In this document: positions 40,039 through 47,087 of the stretch, in pieces
Position numbering within the stretch: the stretch's first letter is position 1
Layout: each line of letters starts with the position of its first letter
Assembly: GCA_017428385.1 (NCBI GenBank)
Contig: JAFRQX010000012.1
Coordinates: 1 to 53,519, forward strand
Source of the DNA: Clostridia bacterium
GTDB lineage: Bacteria > Bacillota > Clostridia > Christensenellales > Aristaeellaceae
Direction of reading: 5' to 3'
Length of the DNA: 53,519 bases
The notes under the pieces: model-generated
The model's database searches: none
What the model was told of the DNA's origin: nothing
Seen by the model: the letters and a program-made list of their open reading frames with translations, nothing else
Made by a program: the position numbers and the translations under genes

Positions 40039-42417
40039 TTACTGCACCTTTTCGAATAAGCCGGAGAAAATATTGGAGGGATCATTCAGGCGGAGGTGCT
40101 CCGGAAACTTTTCAGGGAAGGTACAGGAATGACGGACAACAAACGTGTTGTCATCTTCTATCGCCTGATAAGAGATCTTGAAGTTGTTCTTTCCCACGCA
40201 ATATTCGACATAATCACCGTCGGTAAAAAAGTCATTGGAGAGTTCAAAGTTATAACGGGTTTTATCAGGGAACGCATGATCCGTATGACTGGATCGGAAT
40301 TCATAATAATCCGACCAGGGGCTCCGAAGGAGAGTGAGGGTTGCGTCGGGATTGTCGAAATATGCGGACGGTTCACTGACAGCCTTGTATTCAGCGATAA
40401 CCTTCGGTTCTTCGGTTTCGGTGACAGTAACGGGAATGACGCCTTCTGCCAAAGAATGATGGACCGGATTGCCTGAGGGATCCTGATCAATATAAGCCAG
40501 GGTATAGCCCAGTTCATATTGGGCAGTATCCGGGATCGCATCCCTGGCTGCACTGATGACCGTGGAGCCGTTTTCAGAGGTAAAGGAAGGCTCATTCCAG
40601 TAAGAATGGAAACCGCGGTCAGGATCAGTATCGTTGTCTGTGGTATCTGCCGGTGAGTTGAAATCAACAATCAGAAGCTGATAATGATTGTCAACAGCCC
40701 ATTGATAAATGCTTTTCCGCTCGTCTATTCCCAGTTTCCTGACAGAATCATTCATGATGTTGAGAGTGTTTGCCACAACCAGGGTCTTTTCGTTTTGGGG
40801 CAGCACTTCAACCTGCAGGAATACACCGTACCCGTCTGTTTTTGCTTCTCGGACTTTCAGGGTGGCAAAGTCCGTTCCTATGGCTATATTTTCAGACATG
40901 GTAAAGGAATAACGGGCGGTCAGTATGGGCATGTTACCCTCAATGGAAGTAACATCCGCATAGATCTGGTAGTAAGATCCGACTTTCCAGGTAAAAGGAT
41001 AATCTTCAGAGCTTTCAACGCAGACCGGCAGATATTGACCGTTTTCACCGACGTTGATGATTACCCGGCCTAAATGGTCGTCCAGGAAAGTGTTTTCTAC
41101 GACACCTTTGACACAGTACACCTGGCCGATTCGGGCTTCTGCGTTTTCATACAGGTCAGAGAGGGATTCGGCTGTGACTGCCCATGCCTGTGCAGAGTAT
41201 TCTTCAAGTGGCGGTACCACTTTTCTTGCTGTGCTGTTACCGGTTGGAGTGCCCGCGCGGGAGGACGTCAGGATAAACTCCTGCATCTGTCCTGAGACAA
41301 GGAACAGGGACAGCTTTTCGGGAACATCGTTAATGTCACAGGCACGCCTGAAGACGTATGGGTCGTTGTCTCCTTCCGGCTGGATTTCGACTCCGGGCAA
41401 AATGCTGACTGAAATGGGGATGGGAAGGCCGTTATCATATTCGAAAATGGAGGTACCCGTATATTCCTGGGCATCATGCGTGTTATTCGTCCTGATTTCA
41501 TAAAAATCAGAATAAGAGGTTCTGAGAAGCGAGAGGGTTATATTCGGATTCTCCGGATCTGACGCGCGTCTGTATTCCGCAATCACTTCCGGTTTCTCCG
41601 GTTCACCGATCGTGAAGGGAATGTTGCCGAAAATTTGCGGATCAATACTGATGGCAGAGTCATGAACGGCATGGTCTGTCAGCGTCATGTCCCAGGTCTG
41701 AAGCACAAACCCAAGCATATATTCTTTCGTGTCCGGAAGCAAATTGCCGGTGACATAAATGAGAGTGGCGCCGTTGTCCTCATATTCCGAATGGTTGATG
41801 CAAAGGGAATCAAAAGCAGGAGCAGGAACAATACCGGTTTGCTGGTCAAATGGGGCGTCCACAACACCAGGCGTCAGGGGCTCAAACGCATTGCTGAAGA
41901 CAACGCGGATGATTTCTTCATAACCGTGTTCCCGGGCCCAGCCCATAACGGTTTGCCCTTCGTAATCCGGTGTTTTCCCGATTTTGGTAACTGAATCAGA
42001 ATAAGGTTTGAGGCTCCAGTTCAGGGCAAGGCTTTTCTTTTTCCGGGGCATGACTTCCACGGAAACATATACTGTATTCCCATCAATTCCGGTATTCCGG
42101 ATGGAAAGCGTTGCCAGGTCTGTTTCCACAACAGAAGCTGATTTTGCAAGCTGGGTAGCGACCGTGGGTGTGGGGTTGATGGCGTCAATATGCCCGTCCG
42201 GGGAGATGCCCGGAATATAGCGGCGGCCCAGGACAATGCCGGTGACAGCCAGCACCAGCGCGGCAAAGGAGGCAATGATCCGGGTGGAATATCTCCTTTG
42301 CGGGCGGCTCTTCTTTTCCGCCTGCATGTTCAGCTGATCCAGTGTATCAATGACGGACTGCCGGAAGTACTCATCCGGCTCGCCCAATGCTTTTCTGAAA
42401 TCTTCATTTCGTTTCAT
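40039..42417 (-). CDS. Membrane-anchored anti-sigma-like protein with large exported domain
   Basis: 792 aa from ATG 42417 (MKRNEDFRKALGEPDEYFRQ). A cytoplasmic helical N-terminus of about 45 residues, one helix (IIASFAALVLAVTGIVLG), then a long outer part. The outer part has a duplicated domain (LATLSIRNTGIDGNTVYVSV near residue 100; FATLKVREAKTDGYGVFLQV near 520). Between them is a domain shared with the secreted protein at 19710 (VYCVKGVVENTFLDDHLGRV to ILTARYSFT). It overlaps the sigma gene start-to-stop and is likely its regulator. Confidence 0.75.
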   Translation of the reverse strand: MKRNEDFRKALGEPDEYFRQSVIDTLDQLNMQAEKKSRPQRRYSTRIIASFAALVLAVTGIVLGRRYIPGISPDGHIDAINPTPTVATQLAKSASVVETDLATLSIRNTGIDGNTVYVSVEVMPRKKKSLALNWSLKPYSDSVTKIGKTPDYEGQTVMGWAREHGYEEIIRVVFSNAFEPLTPGVVDAPFDQQTGIVPAPAFDSLCINHSEYEDNGATLIYVTGNLLPDTKEYMLGFVLQTWDMTLTDHAVHDSAISIDPQIFGNIPFTIGEPEKPEVIAEYRRASDPENPNITLSLLRTSYSDFYEIRTNNTHDAQEYTGTSIFEYDNGLPIPISVSILPGVEIQPEGDNDPYVFRRACDINDVPEKLSLFLVSGQMQEFILTSSRAGTPTGNSTARKVVPPLEEYSAQAWAVTAESLSDLYENAEARIGQVYCVKGVVENTFLDDHLGRVIINVGENGQYLPVCVESSEDYPFTWKVGSYYQIYADVTSIEGNMPILTARYSFTMSENIAIGTDFATLKVREAKTDGYGVFLQVEVLPQNEKTLVVANTLNIMNDSVRKLGIDERKSIYQWAVDNHYQLLIVDFNSPADTTDNDTDPDRGFHSYWNEPSFTSENGSTVISAARDAIPDTAQYELGYTLAYIDQDPSGNPVHHSLAEGVIPVTVTETEEPKVIAEYKAVSEPSAYFDNPDATLTLLRSPWSDYYEFRSSHTDHAFPDKTRYNFELSNDFFTDGDYVEYCVGKNNFKISYQAIEDDNTFVVRHSCTFPEKFPEHLRLNDPSNIFSGLFEKVQ

Positions 42418-42889
42418 TGTCTTCAAGCGCCTCCTCGTTCAGGATGTTCCGCAGATGGGCCCGGGCACGCATGAGCCGGGTTTTGACAGAATTGACAGGA
42501 ATCTTCAGGATTTCCGCGACATGCTTTACGTCATATCCTTCAACATAATGCAGGATGACGGGGACGCGTTCCTTTTCCTTCAGCCGGAACAGGGCGTCCC
42601 GCAGGTCGATATAATCCGGTGCCGCCAGTGACCGTTCAGGGAGTTCTTCAACCGGGAACTCCCTTTTTCCATGCCGCTGGATATCATGGCACACGTTCAG
42701 GAGAATGCGAATGACCCAGGTCTGCAGATAGCGCTCATTCTTCAGACTGTTTCGCTTTTCCCAGCTGCGGCGGATGGCCTCCTGTACGGCATCCTGCTGA
42801 TCCGCCTCGATCAGCAGCTGGCCGCGGGCGATCCGGTAGAGCGTGGGCGTCATCCGGATGACGGCCTCGGTAAAGGCTTCGTTGGTCAC
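42404..42889 (-). CDS. ECF-type RNA polymerase sigma factor
   Basis: 161 aa, starts at GTG 42889 after AGGAGG. Sigma region 2: TPTLYRIARGQLLIEADQQD, with AIRRSWEKRNSLKNERYLQTWVIRILLN. Region 4: LKEKERVPVILHYVEGYDVK with the HTH HVAEILKIPVNSVKTRLMRA. It overlaps the downstream anti-sigma gene by 14 bp, a standard ECF pairing. Host gene placed between phage gp25-like and baseplate J genes. Confidence 0.93.
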   Translation of the reverse strand: MTNEAFTEAVIRMTPTLYRIARGQLLIEADQQDAVQEAIRRSWEKRNSLKNERYLQTWVIRILLNVCHDIQRHGKREFPVEELPERSLAAPDYIDLRDALFRLKEKERVPVILHYVEGYDVKHVAEILKIPVNSVKTRLMRARAHLRNILNEEALEDNETK

Positions 42890-43009
42890 TTTGGTTCCTC
42901 CTGAAGATCATCTGTCCGGGTTTGAATCCATCCGTTAGACGGAGAAGCCGGAAAACAGGTTTCATTTTAGCATAAAAGTTTTTTTCCCTGAGGAAAACAA
43001 GGAGGTTTT

Positions 43010-43927
43010 ATGGCTTATTTTGCCCCATACATTGACGCTGCGGGCATTCATCTTCCGACCTATGAGGATCGGCTGGAAGAGCTGACAGCGGCGTACAGGA
43101 GCATCTTCGGCATTGAAGCGGATCTGTCCGCTTCCGTGCCGGATTACCAGCTGCTTTCCGTTTTTGCCAAAGCGCTGGACGACGTATCCGCCCTGATGCT
43201 GCAGGCCTATAACAGCCGGAATCCGGCGTATGCGACGGGCCAGGCGCTGGATCTGCTGCTGCCCCAGTACGGGATCACCCGGGAGGCCGGGGAGACCGAT
43301 GCTTCGGTCCGTGACCGGATCCGGCATTCCCTGGCAGGCCGGGGATCAGGTACCGCGGATGCCCTGCTGGCGGCGGTGAAAGCCGCCAGGGGCGTCCGGG
43401 ACGCGGTGATGTACATCAATGAAACGGACAGTACGGACAGCATCGGCATTCCAGCCCACAGCATCGCCGTGGTTACCCGGGCCGGCGGGGCAAACGCGGT
43501 GGCCCAGGCTATCTATGACAAAAAGGCGCCGGGAATCGGAACCTGGGGCAGCAACTCCGGCATCGCGACGGACGCGGAGGGGCGGGAGCATACGGTGGCG
43601 TTTACCCGGTTTACAGAAAAGAGGATCTTTCTCCATTTGTATATCCGGGTGGTGGAAGGCGGAAACCAGGAAACAATCCAGAACGCGGTGCTTCCCGCGG
43701 TAACGGAGTACCTGGACAGCCTCGGCCTGACGGTTTCGCTGAACGTGCCGCAGCTGTACGGGGTTGCCTATGCCGCGGATCCGTCCATCGCGAAGACCTT
43801 TGTGGTCACGGATGTCCAGGTCAGCGTGCCCGGAGTTTCCGGCGTGATCCGGGATCTGGTTCCCTGCGCGTGGAATGAAAAGATCTCCGCGGCGCCGGGT
43901 ACGGGCATTACGATACATTTTGTGTAA
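43010..43927 (+). CDS. Phage baseplate J-like protein
   Basis: 305 aa, normal length, RBS AAGGAGGT. Family features: GIHLPTYEDRLEELTAAYRS, SIFGIEADLSASVPDYQLLS, GQALDLLLPQYGITREAGET, a central GVRDAVMYINETDSTDSIG, and the end GTGITIHFV. Baseplate J proteins form the wedge arms of contractile tails. No frameshift or inserted repeat. Confidence 0.93.
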   Translation: MAYFAPYIDAAGIHLPTYEDRLEELTAAYRSIFGIEADLSASVPDYQLLSVFAKALDDVSALMLQAYNSRNPAYATGQALDLLLPQYGITREAGETDASVRDRIRHSLAGRGSGTADALLAAVKAARGVRDAVMYINETDSTDSIGIPAHSIAVVTRAGGANAVAQAIYDKKAPGIGTWGSNSGIATDAEGREHTVAFTRFTEKRIFLHLYIRVVEGGNQETIQNAVLPAVTEYLDSLGLTVSLNVPQLYGVAYAADPSIAKTFVVTDVQVSVPGVSGVIRDLVPCAWNEKISAAPGTGITIHFV

Positions 43928-43940
43928 GGGGGAAAAAGGA

Positions 43941-44369
43941 ATGGAATGGCTTTCTCTTTTCCCGGGCGCCTCCCGGGACCGGCCCCGTTTTATGGCGCTG
44001 GTGGAGGCAGTGCTGTGGCAGGCATCGGACCTGGCGGCACTGGCTGCGCAGCTGCAGGCGGGGTTTTCCTTTGAAGAAGCGGAAGGGGTTCAGCTGGATC
44101 AGATCGCGGCAGCCATCGGGTTGAACCGTACCGATATTGGAACGGATGTGCCGGATGAAACCTTCCGGCAGTACCTGCTGGCGAAGCTGGCCCTGTGGAG
44201 CTTGGACGGGACAAACAAAACCGTCCCCGAAGTGCTGGGTATCGCCCTGCCGGGCAGTACGCAGACAGACAACGGGGACGGAACGGTTTCCATAACGGGC
44301 TCATCACCTGTGGAGGTGAGTAAAGTATTCCCGATCCCAGCGGGGATCGGGACAATGCATAATGCATAG
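43941..44369 (+). CDS. Phage DUF2612-type baseplate protein
   Basis: 142 aa from ATG 43941 (AAAAAGGA upstream). Features: AAQLQAGFSFEEAEGVQLDQ, AIGLNRTDIGTDVPDETFRQ, YLLAKLALWSLDGTNKTVPE. It normally follows baseplate J. The last residues (TMHNA) and the TAG stop come from a GCATT-type heptamer array (44351-44373). The stop is directly adjacent to the stop of the convergent host gene (0 bp between). Confidence 0.85.
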   Translation: MEWLSLFPGASRDRPRFMALVEAVLWQASDLAALAAQLQAGFSFEEAEGVQLDQIAAAIGLNRTDIGTDVPDETFRQYLLAKLALWSLDGTNKTVPEVLGIALPGSTQTDNGDGTVSITGSSPVEVSKVFPIPAGIGTMHNA

Positions 44370-44373
44370 TTAT
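44351..44373. repeat. Short heptamer array supplying the DUF2612 gene stop
   Basis: CAATGCA, TAATGCA, TAGTTAT. It provides the stop codons of both convergent genes (TAG at 44367-44369 on plus, TAA at 44372-44370 on minus). Confidence 0.7.
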
Positions 44374-44666
44374 GTGTTGACCGTAACTCCGTGGGCCTTC
44401 ATCAGCTCATAGAACTTTTTCCGGCCGAAGAAAAAGACAAACTTGTAGTTGCTGTCATTCTTCATATGAACGGAAACCGCCGGAAGGAACGCAGCCTTGT
44501 CACTACCGACATAGGCGATATCCGTATACCTCATTTCGAGGTTCCGGTATTCAGCGGGAATTGTCAGTTTGCCGGTTCTGTAGGTGATGGCCAGATCATC
44601 CGCGATGATTTCACCGCCCAGTAAACCACGGTAGCAGAAACTTACGATAAACATTTCTTTCTTCAT
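44370..44666 (-). CDS. Small PH-like/GRAM-like protein
   Basis: 98 aa from ATG 44666 (MKKEMFIVSFCYRGLLGGEI), RBS TTGGAGGAAG. Beta strands followed by a C-terminal helix (FGRKKFYELMKAHGV) match bacterial PH-like domains. The partner or ligand is unknown. Host gene between two phage genes. Confidence 0.65.
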   Translation of the reverse strand: MKKEMFIVSFCYRGLLGGEIIADDLAITYRTGKLTIPAEYRNLEMRYTDIAYVGSDKAAFLPAVSVHMKNDSNYKFVFFFGRKKFYELMKAHGVTVNT

Positions 44667-44770
44667 GATATCTTCCTCCAAATGCGGCGAAAGCCGCTTT
44701 TTTACTGCATACATCATATGACAGCCGGGAATCCGGAAACAGGGCAAAAAGAGAAAAATAGACATTGCTT

Positions 44771-44789
44771 TTTTGCCTCGAAGGCAAAA
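44771..44789. repeat. Small palindrome (TTTTGCC/GGCAAAA)
   Basis: 7-bp stem with loop TCGAA in the 270-bp gap before the endolysin gene. It resembles the first unit of the array at 37073. Apart from this and the heptamer array at 44886 the gap shows nothing. Confidence 0.6.
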
Positions 44790-44885
44790 TGAATTCAGAA
44801 ATCAGGATCAATGAGCGGCAGATCTCTTTTTCACTACACGTTCAGGAAGGTGACAGGAACATCATCATAGTACAGGCATGAAAAC

Positions 44886-44922
44886 AAAATTATGAATTAT
44901 GAATTGTGAATTATGAATTATT
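44886..44922. repeat. Heptamer array before the endolysin gene
   Basis: TTATGAA, TTATGAA, TTGTGAA, TTATGAA. The endolysin RBS (AAGGGGGAA) follows immediately. Confidence 0.85.
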
Positions 44923-44938
44923 TTTAAGGGGGAATTGA

Positions 44939-45736
44939 ATGATTACACCGGAAGCATTGATCGTAAAATTCCGGCAGGCGCTGGACGAGCACTGGGGCTA
45001 TATCTGGGGTACGGCCGGGGAAGCCTGGACGGAGGCAAAACAGAAGGAACTGGAAAAGACAACGGATTCCAGCCGGGCCCAGGGGCGGAAGTACGGGAGC
45101 AAATGGATCGGGCACACGGTCGCTGACTGCAGCGGCCTTTTTTCGTGGGCTTTTAGGAAGCTGGGCGGGACGATGTACCACGGCTCTGACACCATGTACC
45201 GGAAATATTGCGTGAACAAGGGAGAACTGAACAAGGGGAAGCGGACGGATCAGGGAACCCTGAAGCCCGGCACCGCGGTCTTCGTCTGGAACGGCAGCAA
45301 TTACAGCCATGTGGGGCTGTATGTGGGCGATGGAATCGTGATTGAGGCCATGGGGACGATCAAGGGCGTGACTACGACAAAGGTCAGCGCCGGGAAGTGG
45401 ACGCACTGGGGAGAGCTCACCGGCGTCGATTACGCCGGTGGGAATGAACAATTAACAATGCACAATGAACAATTAAAGGGAGTGAATGACCATAAGACGA
45501 TTCTGAAGGGCTGCAAAGGAAGGGTTGTTAAGGAGTGCCAGACAAAACTGGTTGAGTTGGGATATGACGTGGGTTCGTGTGGAATTGACGGCATATTCGG
45601 GAAGGCAACCCTGGCAGCGGTGAAGGCGTTCCAGAAAGACCATGGATTGATCGTAGACGGAGTAGTAGGTCCCAACACCTGGAAGGCGTTAACAAATCAT
45701 AATTGTGAATTATTGAGCAGTTGTCCAAATTTTTGA
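44939..45736 (+). CDS. Phage endolysin: NlpC/P60 peptidase plus peptidoglycan-binding domain
   Basis: 265 aa. NlpC/P60 domain: catalytic Cys in VADCSGLFSWAFRKLG near residue 64, His in NYSHVGLYVGDG near 122. C-terminal PG_binding_1 domain: GCKGRVVKECQTKLVELGYD to FGKATLAAVKAFQKDHGLIV. The linker (GGNEQLTMHNEQLKG) is encoded by an in-frame heptamer array (45444-45477). The last residues (NHNCELLSSCPNF) are encoded by hairpin element B. It should cut wall peptides at lysis, with the holin two genes downstream. Confidence 0.92.
   Translation: MITPEALIVKFRQALDEHWGYIWGTAGEAWTEAKQKELEKTTDSSRAQGRKYGSKWIGHTVADCSGLFSWAFRKLGGTMYHGSDTMYRKYCVNKGELNKGKRTDQGTLKPGTAVFVWNGSNYSHVGLYVGDGIVIEAMGTIKGVTTTKVSAGKWTHWGELTGVDYAGGNEQLTMHNEQLKGVNDHKTILKGCKGRVVKECQTKLVELGYDVGSCGIDGIFGKATLAAVKAFQKDHGLIVDGVVGPNTWKALTNHNCELLSSCPNF
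45444..45477. repeat. Heptamer array inside the endolysin linker
   Basis: CAATTAA, CAATGCA, CAATGAA, CAATTAA units. It encodes residues about 169-181 between the catalytic and wall-binding domains without breaking the frame. Confidence 0.85.
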
Positions 45737-45821
45737 TTTGGGTAACAACTGCCATGCTACAGCTGTCAAAGTCCTGAAGGGACTTTGGTAACAGCGATCA
45801 CAAAATTATGAATTGTGAATC
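45701..45821 (+). repeat. Modular hairpin element B
   Basis: Starts AATTGTGAATTATTGAGCAG and ends with GCGATCACAAAATTATGAAT. Hairpin 1: AGTTGT/ACAACT outside CCAAATT/GATTTGG. Linker GCCATGCTAC. Hairpin 2: GCTGT/ACAGC outside CAAAGTCC/GGGACTTTG. Compared with A, the outer stem of hairpin 2 changes on both sides (GTTGT/ACAAC to GCTGT/ACAGC) and the inner stem also changes on both sides. It provides the endolysin C-terminus. Confidence 0.88.
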
Positions 45822-45838
45822 GAAAGGAGTGAAACGGA

Positions 45839-46057
45839 TTGAACATCGAGACGATTGTGGTCGCACTTATTACGGCGGGGTTCGCGTTCCTGGGCGTTTA
45901 TGTGAGCAACCGGAAGCAGACGGCGCTTGTATCCTACCGGCTGGAAAAACTGGAGGAGAAAGTGGATAAGCACAACAGCGTGGTGGAACGGATGTTCCGC
46001 CTGGAGGAAACCGTCAAAAACCTGCAGGACGAACTGAAGGAAATCAAACATCTGTAA
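45839..46057 (+). CDS. Small phage membrane protein with coiled coil (holin accessory-like)
   Basis: 72 aa from TTG 45839, RBS AAAGGAG. One N-terminal helix (IVVALITAGFAFLGVYV), then a charged coiled coil (LEKLEEKVDKHNSVVERMFR). The layout resembles XhlA/hemolysin-type proteins found next to phage holins. It sits between endolysin and holin. Confidence 0.65.
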   Translation: MNIETIVVALITAGFAFLGVYVSNRKQTALVSYRLEKLEEKVDKHNSVVERMFRLEETVKNLQDELKEIKHL

Positions 46058-46066
46058 GGAGGAACG

Positions 46067-46327
46067 ATGATGAGAATTAACTGGAAAGTGCGTTTTAAGA
46101 ACAAGGTGTGGCTGGGAAGCTTCTTCAGCCTGGTGGTGGGCTTTATCTACAGCCTGCTGGCGCTGTTTGATGTGTTCCCGGCAGTGACCCAGAACCTGGT
46201 GGTGCAGCTGTTGAACCAGGTGCTGACTTTCCTGGGACTCATCGGCGTGATCGTGGATCCCACTACTGCCGGACTGGAGGACAGCGACCGGGCCATGGGG
46301 TATGAGGAACCCTGGGGAGCGAGCTGA
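46067..46327 (+). CDS. Phage holin, phi-LC3 type
   Basis: 86 aa, RBS AAGGAGG. RINWKVRFKNKVWLGSFFSL, two hydrophobic segments and the typical DPTTAGLEDSDRAMGYEEPW ending are diagnostic for phi-LC3-family holins. It permeabilises the membrane to release the endolysin. Last phage gene of the window. Confidence 0.93.
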   Translation: MMRINWKVRFKNKVWLGSFFSLVVGFIYSLLALFDVFPAVTQNLVVQLLNQVLTFLGLIGVIVDPTTAGLEDSDRAMGYEEPWGAS

Positions 46328-46460
46328 ATGTCAGCCCTGTGGGCTGTCGGCGAAGCCGAAATGAAGTGAACGAGTCAATCGAAGCAAGCAGCGGGTTGAA
46401 GCGTCAGCGATGCCTGCTGCGCCGACTGAGATTGCGGATACGATGCTGTGAACAATTGAA
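46318..46460. repeat. Hairpin-rich element E
   Basis: Contains CAGCCC/GGGCTG (46332-46346) and TCGGC/GCCGA (46347-46359) in tandem. It also has two words shared with element D in inverted form: GAGTCAATCGAA (compare GGTCAATCGAA) and TGAGATTGCGGATACGA (compare TGAGATTGCGGAATACGA). Ends AACAATTGAATTG. It overlaps the end of the holin gene; no coding function is seen in 46328-46560. Confidence 0.65.
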
Positions 46461-46473
46461 TTGATATATGTCA

Positions 46474-46504
46474 GGCTGCTGCTTTCGGGCAGCAGCCTTT
46501 TTTT
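46474..46504 (+). terminator. Strong terminator after the phage series
   Basis: GGCTGCTGC (46474-46482), loop TTTCGG, GCAGCAGCC (46489-46497), then seven T. It marks the end of the plus-strand phage genes. Confidence 0.9.
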
Positions 46505-46569
46505 GTTGTGTGGATGATATTTTGATGGTATTGTTTATTATATATTGAAGCATTGAGGAGATGATTCAG

Positions 46570-46959
46570 ATGAAAATAAAGATCCTTTGCATCATTGCCT
46601 GTCTGGTAATTGGCGTCAGCGCTTTCCTCCCTTATTTTTCTGTTTCCGGGCTGGGAATAACGGTATCGAAAAGCCTGAAAGACAGTAACGACTGGATTTA
46701 TATTCTAATCATTGCCGGCGCCGCTTTGGTTTTCTCCATTATAGGGAAATATTTACCGGTAATATTTCTGGGAATGGCTTCTTTAGCAATGTTTTTCATT
46801 GAGAACAACAGCATTACAACGAATCTGGGAAAAGAAATAGATGCGTTGGCAAGATCCTTAATCCAGAACAATATGGGGTATTATTTCCTGTTGGCAGGTT
46901 CCATTGCCCTGATTATTTTTGCCGTTCTTGGTCTGGCGGGAATAGGGCGGAAGAAGTAA
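46570..46959 (+). CDS. Small membrane protein, four hydrophobic segments
   Basis: 129 aa from ATG 46570 with GAGGAGA upstream. Helices: ILCIIACLVIGVSAFLPYFS, IYILIIAGAALVFSIIG, VIFLGMASLAMFFIE, YYFLLAGSIALIIFAVLGLA. Unknown function; more AT-rich than its neighbours. A terminator follows. Confidence 0.65.
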   Translation: MKIKILCIIACLVIGVSAFLPYFSVSGLGITVSKSLKDSNDWIYILIIAGAALVFSIIGKYLPVIFLGMASLAMFFIENNSITTNLGKEIDALARSLIQNNMGYYFLLAGSIALIIFAVLGLAGIGRKK

Positions 46960-46981
46960 GAGCTGTTGAATTCTGCAAAGC

Positions 46982-47005
46982 GGACACCGAATATCTTCGG
47001 TGTCC
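46982..47005. terminator. Terminator hairpin
   Basis: GGACACCGAA (46982-46991), TATC, TTCGGTGTCC (46996-47005), a 10-bp perfect stem; only a weak T-rich tail follows. Confidence 0.7.
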
Positions 47006-47047
47006 ATAAATGTTTACGGTATTGTTACACTGCGGCCGCTGAAGCCA

Positions 47048-47056
47048 TGATATAAT
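47048..47056 (+). promoter_or_regulatory. Extended -10 promoter
   Basis: TGATATAAT, about 30 bp before the gene at 47088. No good -35 box, which is usual for extended -10 promoters. Confidence 0.55.
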
Positions 47057-47087
47057 CGGCACAGGGCACAGAACCCCTGAACTGTTT

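Noticed and set aside
2599..46327. Assembly chimera as the cause of the interleaving
   Set aside because: Not excluded, but less likely: more than 25 junctions lack sequencing-type artefacts, order and strand are consistent, and several junctions share functional signals (overlapping stops, promoter over a stop codon).
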